This document shows positions 41,836 through 50,133 of a stretch of 58,699 bases of DNA, one piece after another. The translations under genes and the position numbers were made by a program. Location of the stretch: positions 1 through 58,699 of the forward strand of contig NZ_JAEX01000019.1 in NCBI RefSeq assembly GCF_000519125.1, written 5' to 3'. This stretch comes from Desulfocurvus vexinensis DSM 17965. GTDB taxonomy: Bacteria; Desulfobacterota; Desulfovibrionia; Desulfovibrionales; Desulfovibrionaceae. A model generated the notes under the pieces. It made no database searches and was not told the DNA's origin. It was given only the letters and a program-made list of their open reading frames with translations. Every line of letters begins with the position of its first letter. Positions within the stretch are counted from its first letter, which is position 1.

Positions 41836-42633
41836 TCAATCCACCAGCAATACCAGCACCATGGCCGCCAATGCCAGCCGGTAGACCGCGAAGGGCCGCA
41901 GGGTCATGCGCGCCAGCAGGCCGATGAACAGGCGCACCGCCGCCCAGGCCGACAGGAACGAGACCACGAAGCCCACGGTCAGGAAGGGCAGGTCGGCCAG
42001 GGTGAACAGGCCGTGGTTCTTGAGCATGTCGTAGCCCGTGGCGGCGACCATGATCGGCACGGCGGCGATGAAGGAATACTCGGCGGCCACGCCGCGCCGC
42101 GCGCCCAGCAGCATGCCGCCCATGATGGTTGCCGCCGAGCGCGAGAAGCCCGGCCACAGCGCCAGGCACTGGAACATGCCGATGCCCAGGGCCAGGGCCG
42201 GGGTCAGCTGGTCCAGCCGGGTCACGCGCTCGCGCCGGGGCAGGGCCTCCACGGCCAGGATGGCCAGCGCGCCCCCGGCCAGGGCCCAGGCCACGGTCTG
42301 CGGGCCGAAGAGGTGCTCCTTGATGGCCCCGTGCAGCAGCAGCCCGGCCACGCTGGCGGGCAGGCTGGTCAGGAACAGCATCCACAGCCCCCGGGGGCCG
42401 GAAAAGGCCCGGGCGGGGTCGGTACGCAAAAGCCCCGTGAAGCGGTCGAAATACAGCACCACCACGGCCAGGATCGCCCCGAGCTGGATGACCACCTCGA
42501 AGGTCGCGGCCTTTTCGCCGGTGAAGCCCAGCAGGTGCCCGGCCAGGATCAGGTGCCCGGTGGAGGACACGGGCAGGAATTCGGTGAGCCCCTCGACGAG
42601 GCCCAGGATGAGCGCGGTGAACAGGGATTCCAT
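41836..42633 (-). CDS. uppP: Undecaprenyl-diphosphatase UppP (BacA)
   Basis: The 265-residue polytopic membrane enzyme recycles undecaprenyl diphosphate for peptidoglycan and LPS synthesis. The two family motifs are GLVEGLTEFLPVSSTGHLIL (E-rich and PVSSTGH, residues 12-31) and LWPGFSRSAATIMGGMLLG (PGxSRSxxT). The length is normal. It lies upstream of the tRNA-Met gene on the same strand. Confidence 0.95.
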   Translation of the reverse strand: MESLFTALILGLVEGLTEFLPVSSTGHLILAGHLLGFTGEKAATFEVVIQLGAILAVVVLYFDRFTGLLRTDPARAFSGPRGLWMLFLTSLPASVAGLLLHGAIKEHLFGPQTVAWALAGGALAILAVEALPRRERVTRLDQLTPALALGIGMFQCLALWPGFSRSAATIMGGMLLGARRGVAAEYSFIAAVPIMVAATGYDMLKNHGLFTLADLPFLTVGFVVSFLSAWAAVRLFIGLLARMTLRPFAVYRLALAAMVLVLLVD

Positions 42634-42868
42634 GGGCGGCGTGCGGTCCTTGGTTGCGGGTTGGGCCGCCCGGGCCGGGCGGCGGAACCGGCGCAGTATG
42701 CGCGGTTTGCACCGCCGGGGCAAGGGGAACGCGCCGGGCGCCGGTCCTGTTTGCCTGGACATCCTCCGGCCCGCTGTGCTTTCCTGGCCGCAAGCGGACC
42801 CTGCGCCCGGGGAGCCCCGCGTGGGGCCATCGCAGGGCCATCGACCCGCCACAGACACGGAGGACGCC

Positions 42869-43153
42869 ATGGGCCGGGAAACGCGACTGTTCAAGACCCA
42901 GGAACGCAAGAGCCGCCAGGAGGCCGCCGCCTTCCTGCGCCAGCTGGCCGACCGGCTGGACGGGGACGGGATCGTCCTGCGCCAGGGCACGCAGGAAATC
43001 CGCCTGCAACCGCCCGCGTGGCTGACCCTCGAAGTGCAGGTGGAGGACGAGGACAAGGGCGCCCGCGGCGTGCAGCACAGCCTGGAAGTGGAACTCAAGT
43101 GGTTCGACGGCGACGAACAGGCCGGGGAGGGCGGCGGCCTGGAGCTGGGCTGA
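42869..43153 (+). CDS. Amphi-Trp domain protein, 94 aa
   Basis: The small soluble protein begins with a helical segment rich in Arg and Glu (QERKSRQEAAAFLRQLADRLDGDGIVL). It ends with the pattern LTLEVQVEDEDKG...LEVELKWFDGD, typical of the amphi-Trp domain with its conserved Trp. The function of the family is unknown. The start at 42869 has the ribosome site CGGAGGA. It is followed by its own terminator-like hairpin and so is probably monocistronic. Confidence 0.75.
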   Translation: MGRETRLFKTQERKSRQEAAAFLRQLADRLDGDGIVLRQGTQEIRLQPPAWLTLEVQVEDEDKGARGVQHSLEVELKWFDGDEQAGEGGGLELG

Positions 43154-43170
43154 CGCGACTGCCGCCCGCA

Positions 43171-43202
43171 GGGCCCCGGCGGTTGCCACTGCCGGGGCCT
43201 TG
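43171..43202 (+). terminator. Terminator after the amphi-Trp gene
   Basis: GGCCCCGGC and GCCGGGGCC form a 9-bp stem with loop GGTTGCCACT, followed by TTGGTGT. The T-run is short. Confidence 0.6.
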
Positions 43203-43263
43203 GTGTAGAGATGGGCGCTCACCCCCGGGGCGCAGGCCGCGTGCCGGAACCAAGGAGGCCTCC

Positions 43264-43464
43264 ATGCCCACCATCATGCCCGAGGGCGAACTGCTGCGCC
43301 GCGCCGTCGCGTGGATCTGCGAGCAGTCCGGCGGCCAGGACGCCGCCCCGACTGCGCGGATCATCGACGAGGCCGCCGTGCGCTTCAACCTCGGCCCCCT
43401 GGACCAGGAGGCCCTGGTGCGGTTCTTCCGCCAGCGTCCCGCCCCGGAGGACGGCCCTGCGTAG
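43264..43464 (+). CDS. Small hypothetical protein, 66 aa, upstream of lptF
   Basis: The ATG at 43264 has the near-ideal ribosome site AAGGAGG eight bases upstream. The product is helical (ELLRRAVAWICEQSGGQD, RIIDEAAVRFNLGPLDQEALVRFFRQRP) with no membrane segment. It may be a small conserved protein of the lineage; I do not recognise a domain. Its last codons overlap the proposed CTG start of lptF at 43457, so it may serve translational coupling. Confidence 0.65.
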   Translation: MPTIMPEGELLRRAVAWICEQSGGQDAAPTARIIDEAAVRFNLGPLDQEALVRFFRQRPAPEDGPA

Positions 43465-44656
43465 CCTGCCCCGCCTGCTGCATAGGCAGATTTTCGTCGA
43501 GCTGGCCAGCGTCTTCGCCCTGTGCGCGGGGTCGCTGCTTACGCTGCTGCTCATCGGCCGCATGCTCCAGCTGCGCGAACTGCTGTTGTCCCAGGACCTG
43601 GCGCTGTGGGACATGGTCTGCATGTTCGCCTACCTGTCGCCGTTCTTCCTGCTGCTGCTCATCCCCATCGCCTGCATGCTGGCCGTGTTCCTGACCTTCC
43701 TGCGCATGGGTACGGACCTGGAGTCCGTGGCCCTGCGGGCCTCGGGGGTCAGCCTGTACCAGATGCTGCCCGCGCCGCTGGTGTTCTGCGCGCTGTGCAT
43801 GGCGGGAGCCTGCGCGGTGTCCTTCTGGGGCCTGTCGTGGGGCATGGAGAACTTCCGGGCCACGGTGCTCGACCTGGCGCGCACCAGGACCCAGCTCGTG
43901 CTCCAGGGCGGAGTGTTCAACCGCGATTTCCCGGGCCTGACGGTCTACGCCCAGCAGGCCGACCCCGTGCGGGGCGAGCTGCACACCGTCTTCGTGCAGG
44001 ACCGCACCCGCGAGAACATCACCGCCACCATCCTGGCCCCCACCGGCAACGTGCACACCGACACGGACAAGGGCGAGATCGTCTTTCGCCTGCAAAACGG
44101 CAGGATCTACCGCCAGGAGACGGCGGGGCTTTCCGTGGTCGGCTTCGACTCCTACGTGGTGCGCATGGATCTGTCGCGGCTGCTGTCAGGCTACGACCTG
44201 GGCGCCGTGCGGCCCAAGGAGATGAGCTGGAAACGGCTGCACGAACTGCGCGCCACCCCCGATACCATCCAGGACGAAAGCGGCACGACCCTGCGCAAGG
44301 TCGAGGTGGAGATCCACAAACGCCTGGCTCTGCCCGCCGCGTGCGTCGTGCTCGGGCTGTTCGCCCTGCCCATGGCCGCCAGCTTCGGCGGGCTGAACCG
44401 TCAGTGGGGGCTGCTGCTGGCCCTGGGGTTCTTCCTGTTCTATTACACGCTGTTGTCCCTGGGGCTGTCCCTGGGCGAAACGGGCGTGCTGCCGCCGGTG
44501 GTCGGGCTGTGGCTGCCCAACGTGCTGTTCCTGGCCGCCGGGCTCACGGGGCTGGTGCAGGCCGCGCGCGAGCGCGGGCTGGACATCGCCGGGCGCCTGG
44601 CCCACCTGCGCGCCTGGGGGGGCCGGGCGGCGGGGGAGGACGGCCATGCGTCCTAA
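43457..44656 (+). CDS. lptF: LPS export permease LptF, likely CTG start
   Basis: The 399-residue protein has the LptF/YjgP layout: two N-terminal helices, QIFVELASVFALCAGSLL at the start, then two more helices, a periplasmic jellyroll domain (about 120-265) and C-terminal helices (about 280-385). With LptG and LptB it extracts LPS from the inner membrane. No ATG, GTG or TTG is in frame near the conserved N-terminus. CTG at 43457, five bases after GGAGGA (43446-43451), fits a ribosome site perfectly and gives RSLPRLLHRQIF after the initiator. It overlaps the preceding gene's stop and overlaps lptG by 11 bases. Confidence 0.85.
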   Translation: MRSLPRLLHRQIFVELASVFALCAGSLLTLLLIGRMLQLRELLLSQDLALWDMVCMFAYLSPFFLLLLIPIACMLAVFLTFLRMGTDLESVALRASGVSLYQMLPAPLVFCALCMAGACAVSFWGLSWGMENFRATVLDLARTRTQLVLQGGVFNRDFPGLTVYAQQADPVRGELHTVFVQDRTRENITATILAPTGNVHTDTDKGEIVFRLQNGRIYRQETAGLSVVGFDSYVVRMDLSRLLSGYDLGAVRPKEMSWKRLHELRATPDTIQDESGTTLRKVEVEIHKRLALPAACVVLGLFALPMAASFGGLNRQWGLLLALGFFLFYYTLLSLGLSLGETGVLPPVVGLWLPNVLFLAAGLTGLVQAARERGLDIAGRLAHLRAWGGRAAGEDGHAS

Positions 44657-45743
44657 GGTCCTGCACCGCTACCTGCTGCGCCAGAACCTGTTCTACCTGC
44701 TCTCCACCCTGGTGGTCGGCACCGCGCTGTACCTGATGAGCGACCTGTTCGACCGCCTGGACGACTTCATGGAGGCCGGGCTGGGCCTGGGGGTGGCGCT
44801 GCGCTATTTCGCGGTCAAGATTCCGCTCATCGTCTCGCAGATCATGCCCGCCGTATTCCTGGTTTCGGTGGTGGTGCAGCTGTGTCTCATGGCCCGCAGC
44901 CGCGAGCTGCTGGCCCTGCGTTCGGGGGGCGTGTCCCTGGCGTCGCTGACCGTGTTCGTGGTCCTGTATTCGCTGGTCTGGTGCCTGGGGCAGCTGCTGT
45001 TCTCGCAGTTCGTGGGCGTCTACGGCGAGCGCGAGGCCGCGCGCATCTGGTCCGAGCAGGTGCGCGGCAACCTGGCGGAGAAAAAAGTCCTGTCCGGGGT
45101 CTGGTTCAAGGACGGCGACAGCATCGTGGAACTGGACCGCCTGTGGCCCGCGCGCGGCGAGGCCCAGGGGGTGACGGTCTTCGAGATGACCGGCGACCGT
45201 CAGGCCGTGACGCGCATCCTTACCGCCAAGCGCGCCGACGCCGCCCCGGGCGACTGGCGGCTGTACGACGTGCGCGAGCTGCACCCCGGCGATTTCAGCG
45301 TGACGGCCATGGACGAGCTGGCCCTGCCGTTCCAGCAGAATCCGGCGACCTTCCTGCACGTCGCGCCGGGGGTGGACCCCTCGCGGCTGCCCATGTGGAC
45401 GCTGGCGCGGGTCATCGGCGAGCTGGACGCGGCGGGCTCCAACGTCGAGCGCCTGCTGACCACATGGCACATGAAATGGGCCTACGCCTTCAGCGTGCTG
45501 GCCATGGGCCTCATCGCCCTGGCCATGGTCACGCTGTTCGAGAACGTCTACCTCAACGTGGCCCTGTCGCTGGTGGTCACCTTCGCCTACTACGCGGTGT
45601 TCATGATCGGCGTGACCCTGGGCCAGAAGGGCATGCTGCCGCCCTGGCTGGGCGCGTGGCTGGGCAACGTCATCTTCTACGCCCTGGCGGGCGGGCGCCT
45701 GGCCTGGACGGTCTGGCCGCACCGGCCCGGGGCGGCGGCGTAG
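44646..45743 (+). CDS. lptG: LPS export permease LptG
   Basis: The 365-residue protein is the partner of LptF: N-terminal helices (KVLHRYLLRQNLFYLLSTLVVGTALYL), MARSRELLALRSGGVSLA at the coupling-helix region, a periplasmic domain (about 125-270) and three C-terminal helices. The start ATG at 44646 overlaps the end of lptF by 11 bases, implying coupled synthesis of the 1:1 complex. Confidence 0.92.
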   Translation: MRPKVLHRYLLRQNLFYLLSTLVVGTALYLMSDLFDRLDDFMEAGLGLGVALRYFAVKIPLIVSQIMPAVFLVSVVVQLCLMARSRELLALRSGGVSLASLTVFVVLYSLVWCLGQLLFSQFVGVYGEREAARIWSEQVRGNLAEKKVLSGVWFKDGDSIVELDRLWPARGEAQGVTVFEMTGDRQAVTRILTAKRADAAPGDWRLYDVRELHPGDFSVTAMDELALPFQQNPATFLHVAPGVDPSRLPMWTLARVIGELDAAGSNVERLLTTWHMKWAYAFSVLAMGLIALAMVTLFENVYLNVALSLVVTFAYYAVFMIGVTLGQKGMLPPWLGAWLGNVIFYALAGGRLAWTVWPHRPGAAA

Positions 45744-45778
45744 CCCGGGGCGCCGGAAAACAGCCTCCCACCGCGCGC

Positions 45779-45839
45779 CGCAAGGCCGTTCAGGCTCTGG
45801 GGCACCGCCACCGGTGCGCCACGCGTAAACGGCCTTGCG
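45779..45839. other. 61-nt nested hairpin between convergent lptG and ysxC
   Basis: CGCAAGGCCGTT (45779-45790) is perfectly complementary to AACGGCCTTGCG (45828-45839). Inside it, GCACCG-CCAC-CGGTGC forms a second hairpin. No T-run follows in either direction. It could act as a bidirectional RNA-stabilising or terminating element, or be a copy of a dispersed palindromic repeat. Confidence 0.6.
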
Positions 45840-45900
45840 CCATGCCTGTGACGGGCGCTGCTCAACCTGCGTGCAAGGATTTTTTCGGCGGTCAGCCGGG

Positions 45901-46524
45901 TCAGGAGGCGTTCGGCTCCGGAGCAGGGGCCGCTGGCGCGTCTTCGCCGTCCACCTGCGGCCCCAGGGCGACCTCGCGCAACGCGCCCCACAAGGCCTCG
46001 ATGCCCAGGCCCGTCTCGCTGGAGGTGGCCAGGGGCTTTTCGCTGTCCAGCAGCAGGGCCCACTGCTTGCGCACGGCCTCGCGGTCGCGCTGGCGGGTCT
46101 TGTCGGCCTTGGTCAGCACGGGCAGCACGGCCACGCCCTTGCCCTGGATGTAGCCGATGAGCTCCATGTCGTTTTTCTGCGGGGGGTGGCGGGCGTCGAG
46201 CAGCACGGCCACGGCGCGCAGCCAGGGGTTGCCCTGGATGTAGGCGTCGATGAGCTTGCCCCACTTGGCGCGCTCGGTCTTGCTCACCCGCGCGTAGCCG
46301 TAGCCGGGCAGGTCCACCAGATAGAAGCCCCAGGGGGCGACCTTGTAGAAGTTCAGGCTCTGGGTCTTGCCGGGGGTCGAGCTGATCTTGGCCAGCTTGC
46401 GCCGCCCGGCCAGGGCGTTGACCAGCGAGGATTTGCCCACGTTGGAGCGCCCGGCCAGGGCGATCTGCGGCGCGGGCATGGGCTCGAGCTGGTTGAGCAG
46501 GTAGACGGTACGTTCCAGTTCCAT
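45901..46524 (-). CDS. ysxC: Ribosome biogenesis GTPase YsxC/EngB
   Basis: The 207-residue GTPase has G1 GRSNVGKSSLVN, G2 region STPGKTQSLNFY, G3 DLPGYGYA and G4 TKADK. It assists assembly of the large ribosomal subunit. The start ATG at 46524 (MELERTVYLL) is chosen from the family N-terminus; upstream in-frame codons do not look coding. A C-terminal acidic/Ala-Pro tail of about 20 residues is extra. Confidence 0.93.
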   Translation of the reverse strand: MELERTVYLLNQLEPMPAPQIALAGRSNVGKSSLVNALAGRRKLAKISSTPGKTQSLNFYKVAPWGFYLVDLPGYGYARVSKTERAKWGKLIDAYIQGNPWLRAVAVLLDARHPPQKNDMELIGYIQGKGVAVLPVLTKADKTRQRDREAVRKQWALLLDSEKPLATSSETGLGIEALWGALREVALGPQVDGEDAPAAPAPEPNAS

Positions 46525-46691
46525 GGTCGGTCGGGTCACGGGGGCTCCGGGCTTCGGTGCGGCGCGCCGGTGCGGCGGCGCCGTGCGGGGCAGTATGCAC
46601 ACCATCGCCGTGTTTGCCAACCGCCCGCGAAACATATACACAGGGGTGCAACCCGGCGGCCCGCCCGCCCAACCCCCCCCGGATGGACCAC

Positions 46692-47159
46692 ATGGCCAGA
46701 TACGACATCCTGGTGCTCAACGGCCCGAACCTGGGCCACCTGGGCCAGCGCCAGCCCGAAATCTACGGCCACCAGGGCATGGACGCCGTGCCCGGGCTGG
46801 TGCGTACGCTGCTGGGCCCCGCCGCCGACGAGGTGGCGCTACACTTCGACCAGCACAACGGCGAAGGCCAGCTCATCGACCGCCTGGAGCGGGCGCGGGC
46901 CGAGGGCATCCACGGCGTGGTACTCAACGCGGGCGCCTACACCCACACCAGCCTGGCCCTGGCCGACTGCCTGGCCTGGATCGGCGTGCCCGCCGTGGAG
47001 GTTCACCTCTCCAACGTCTGGGCGCGGCCCGAGGCCGTGCGGCACCACAGCCACATGGCCCGCTGCGTGGTCGGCGTCATCGCCGGGTTCGGCATCGATT
47101 CCTACGCCCTGGGCGTGGCCGCCCTGGTGCGCCATCTCAAATCAACCCCAACCAAGTAG
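46692..47159 (+). CDS. aroQ: 3-dehydroquinate dehydratase, type II
   Basis: The 155-residue enzyme of the shikimate pathway has the AroQ motifs ILVLNGPNLGHLGQRQPEIYG (catalytic Tyr in the last part), DQHNGEGQLID, NAGAYTHTS and VEVHLSNVWAR. ATG 46692 is preferred; ATG 46683 three codons upstream is possible. efp follows after 25 bases, so the two are probably co-transcribed, an order common in bacteria. Confidence 0.93.
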   Translation: MARYDILVLNGPNLGHLGQRQPEIYGHQGMDAVPGLVRTLLGPAADEVALHFDQHNGEGQLIDRLERARAEGIHGVVLNAGAYTHTSLALADCLAWIGVPAVEVHLSNVWARPEAVRHHSHMARCVVGVIAGFGIDSYALGVAALVRHLKSTPTK

Positions 47160-47184
47160 ACACAAAGCGTCCGGAGGATAGTCC

Positions 47185-47751
47185 ATGGCAATGATCGCCA
47201 CCAGCGAGTTCAAGAACGGCATGAAGATCGAGATCGACGGCGTGCCGTATGAAATCATCGAACACCAGCACCACAAGCCCGGCAAGGGCGGCGCCGTCAT
47301 GCGCACCCGGCTGCGCAACCTGCTCAACGGCCGGGTTATCGACAACACCATGCGCTCGGGGGAGAAGGTCAACAAGCCCGACCTGGAAACCCGGACCATG
47401 CAATATCTCTATCAGGCCGGCGACGACTTCGTGTTCATGGACATGACCAGCTACGAGCAGACCGAAATCCCGGCCTCGGTGTGCGGGGCCAAGGGCGGCT
47501 TCCTGGTGGAAAGCTCCGAGGTCAAGGTGCTGCTGTACAACGGCGCGCCCCTGGACATCGACATCCCGGCCTCGGTGGTCATGGAGATCACCGAGTGCGA
47601 GCCCGGGGTCAAGGGCGACACCGTGAGCGGCGCCACCAAGCCCGCCAAGCTCTCCTCGGGGGTGGTGGTCCAGGTGCCGCTGTTCGTGGAGCAGGGCGAG
47701 CGCATCAAGGTCGATACGCGCACCGCCAGCTACATCAGCCGCGATAAATAG
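47185..47751 (+). CDS. efp: Translation elongation factor P
   Basis: The 188-residue protein promotes peptide-bond formation at polyproline stretches. The tip loop HKPGKGGAV carries the Lys that is modified in many bacteria; no epmAB-type modification genes are visible here. The C-terminal signature [40 protein letters not shown] is complete. The ribosome site CGGAGGA precedes the ATG at 47185. Confidence 0.96.
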   Translation: MAMIATSEFKNGMKIEIDGVPYEIIEHQHHKPGKGGAVMRTRLRNLLNGRVIDNTMRSGEKVNKPDLETRTMQYLYQAGDDFVFMDMTSYEQTEIPASVCGAKGGFLVESSEVKVLLYNGAPLDIDIPASVVMEITECEPGVKGDTVSGATKPAKLSSGVVVQVPLFVEQGERIKVDTRTASYISRDK

Positions 47752-47850
47752 CGCCCCCGGGCGCCCTTCGGCGCGGGCCGCCCGGCCCGCGCCGCCCCCA
47801 GGGAGGGCAGGACGACGTATACCAGCAAGCTGCTCCGGGAAATCGCGGCC

Positions 47851-49995
47851 ATGGCCCTGTTGTTCTGGGCCGTGGCGCTCATGGCGTCCCTGGTGACGTA
47901 CAGCCCCGCCGACCCGAGTTTCAACAACGCCGTCAGCCCGGGCTACCGGGTGGTCAACGCCGTGGGCCTGCTGGGGGCCTACTCGGCGGACCTGCTGGTG
48001 GTGCTCCTGGGCCTGGGGGCTTTCCTGGTGCCCGTGGCCTTCGCCATGCTGGCCTTGGGCAACTTCGTGCCCCGGCTGTTCCCGCCGTGGTGGCGCTGGA
48101 CGGGCTTGGGGCTGCTGCTGCTGTGCGTCATGGGCCTTGGCGCCGCCGACTGGGCGCGCGGCTCCCTGCGCGTGGGCGCCGTGGCGGGCGGCGGGCTGCT
48201 GGGCACGGTGCTGCATACCCAGGCCCTGTACTACCTGCGGCCCCTGGGCGCGGGGCTGCTGGGGGCCTTTGCCCTGGCCGCCGCCCTGCAACTGCTCATC
48301 GGCCTGACCTGGGGCGGGTTCCTGCGCCGCGTGCGCGGGCAGCTGCTCGACCTGGGCCGCGCCCTGGCCCAGCGCCGCAGCAGCCGCCAGCGCGCCGCCG
48401 CCTCCGCCCAGGACGCCGACCGCCAGCGCGCCCTGGCCGCAGACGACCAGGAGCTGCCCGTGCTGCGCAAGCGCGCGAAACCGGCCAAGGCCCTGCCCGC
48501 GCAGCCCGCCGCCGCCCCGGCCCCGCTTCCGGCCGAGGCCGCCCGCGCAGCCGGGCCGCCGCCGCTGGACTTCCTGCGCCTGCCCCCGGCGGACGGTCCG
48601 GCCATCCCCAAGGACGTGCTCGACGCCCAGGCCCGCAGCCTGGAATCGTGCCTGAACGACTTCGGCATCCAGGGCGAGGTGCAGGACGTGGTGCCCGGCC
48701 CGGTGGTGACCATGTTCGAGTACAAACCCGCCCCGGGAGTCAAGATCAGCCGCATCGCGGGCCTGTCCGACGATCTGGCCCTGGCCCTCAAGGCCTCGGC
48801 GGTGCGCATCGAGGCGCCCCTGGCCGGGCGCGACACCGTGGGCGTGGAGATCCCCAACGCCCGGCGCCAGACGGTCTACCTGCGCGAAATCATGCAGTCC
48901 GCCGCCTTCACCGGGTCGGACTCGCTGCTGACCCTGGCCCTGGGCAAGGACATCCACGGCCGCCCGCATGTGGCCGACCTGGCGCGCATGCCGCACCTGC
49001 TCGTGGCGGGCGCCACGGGCCAGGGCAAGAGCGTATGCCTGAACTCCATCCTGCTGTCTTTCCTGTATAAAGCCGCTCCGGAACAGGTCAAGCTGCTGTT
49101 GGTGGACCCCAAGCGCATCGAGCTGTCGGTCTATGCGGACATCCCGCATCTGGTGCACCCCGTGGTCACGGACATGGCCCTGGCCAAGAACGCCCTGGAC
49201 TGGGCCGTGTACGAGATGGAGAAGCGCTACGACGCCATGGCCCGCCTGGGCGTGCGCAACATCGAGGGCTACAACCGCAAGCTGGAGACCCTGCCCGCCG
49301 GGCAGGCCGCCGAGTTCGCGGACCTCGCGCCCCTGCCGCTCTTGGTCATCGTCATCGACGAGCTGGCCGACCTGATGCTCACGGCGCGCAAGGAGGTGGA
49401 GACCTCCATCGTGCGCCTGGCGCAGCTGGCGCGCGCGGCGGGCATCCACATGATCATCGCCACCCAGCGGCCCTCGGTGGACGTGGTCACCGGGCTCATC
49501 AAGGCCAACTTCCCCAGCCGCATCGCCTTCACCGTGACCTCCCCGCAGGATTCGCGGACCATCCTGGACACCGTGGGCGCCAACCACCTGCTGGGCAAGG
49601 GCGACATGCTCTTCAAGCCCGGTGGCGGCAAGACCGTGCGCCTGCACGGCGCCCTGGTGGACGAGGAGGAGATCGGGCGGGTCATCGAGTTCTGGAAGGC
49701 CCGGGCCGAGCCGCAGTACGGCCTGGACTTCGGCGAATGGTCGCGCGAGGCGCAAAACGCCCAGGACGCTGGCGACGAAGGCGGCGGCGGGGGCGGGGAG
49801 GGCATCCCCGACGACCCGGTCTACCCCGAGGCTGTGGCCTTTGTCATGGAGCAGGGCAAGGCCTCCATTTCCCTCATCCAGCGCCGCTTCCGCATCGGCT
49901 TCAACCGCGCCGCGCGCTTCGTGGAGCAGATGGAGCAGGACGGGGTTATCGGCCCGGCGGACGGCGCCAAACCCCGCACGGTGCTCAAGGGCTGA
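47851..49995 (+). CDS. ftsK: DNA translocase FtsK/SpoIIIE
   Basis: The 714-residue protein has four N-terminal membrane helices (about residues 1-155), an Ala/Pro linker and a motor domain with Walker A AGATGQGKSVC and Walker B LLVIVIDELADLM. The C-terminal γ winged-helix domain (PEAVAFVMEQGKASISLIQRRFRIGFNRAARFVEQME) reads oriented chromosomal motifs. It pumps chromosome ends through the septum. The ATG at 47851 is the first canonical start, but a good ribosome site (GGGAGGG, 47801-47807) and FtsK-like codons (YTSKLLREIAA) lie upstream, so the true N-terminus may be 12-13 residues longer, using a near-cognate start. Confidence 0.93.
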   Translation: MALLFWAVALMASLVTYSPADPSFNNAVSPGYRVVNAVGLLGAYSADLLVVLLGLGAFLVPVAFAMLALGNFVPRLFPPWWRWTGLGLLLLCVMGLGAADWARGSLRVGAVAGGGLLGTVLHTQALYYLRPLGAGLLGAFALAAALQLLIGLTWGGFLRRVRGQLLDLGRALAQRRSSRQRAAASAQDADRQRALAADDQELPVLRKRAKPAKALPAQPAAAPAPLPAEAARAAGPPPLDFLRLPPADGPAIPKDVLDAQARSLESCLNDFGIQGEVQDVVPGPVVTMFEYKPAPGVKISRIAGLSDDLALALKASAVRIEAPLAGRDTVGVEIPNARRQTVYLREIMQSAAFTGSDSLLTLALGKDIHGRPHVADLARMPHLLVAGATGQGKSVCLNSILLSFLYKAAPEQVKLLLVDPKRIELSVYADIPHLVHPVVTDMALAKNALDWAVYEMEKRYDAMARLGVRNIEGYNRKLETLPAGQAAEFADLAPLPLLVIVIDELADLMLTARKEVETSIVRLAQLARAAGIHMIIATQRPSVDVVTGLIKANFPSRIAFTVTSPQDSRTILDTVGANHLLGKGDMLFKPGGGKTVRLHGALVDEEEIGRVIEFWKARAEPQYGLDFGEWSREAQNAQDAGDEGGGGGGEGIPDDPVYPEAVAFVMEQGKASISLIQRRFRIGFNRAARFVEQMEQDGVIGPADGAKPRTVLKG

Positions 49996-50001
49996 CGCGC
50001 C

Positions 50002-50032
50002 CGGGCCCCGGGGCTGCCCGGGGCCCGTTTTT
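50002..50032 (+). terminator. ftsK terminator, first copy
   Basis: CGGGCCCCGGG (50002-50012) and CCCGGGGCCCG (50017-50027) form an 11-bp stem with loop GCTG, followed by TTTTT. It begins six bases after the ftsK stop codon. Confidence 0.9.
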
Positions 50033-50039
50033 CGTTTGT

Positions 50040-50067
50040 CCCCGGGGCTGCCCCGGGGCCCGTTTTT
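50040..50067 (+). terminator. ftsK terminator, duplicated second copy
   Basis: CCCCGGGGCTGCCCCGGGG followed by CCCGTTTTT repeats the first terminator 34 bases downstream, differing by one extra C. A direct duplication of the terminator segment is the simplest explanation. Confidence 0.85.
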
Positions 50068-50133
50068 CATCCTCCCCCGGGGCCTTGGCGGGCATGCCGC
50101 CTGCCCGCGCCCCGCCCACGCAAGGAGCGTTTC

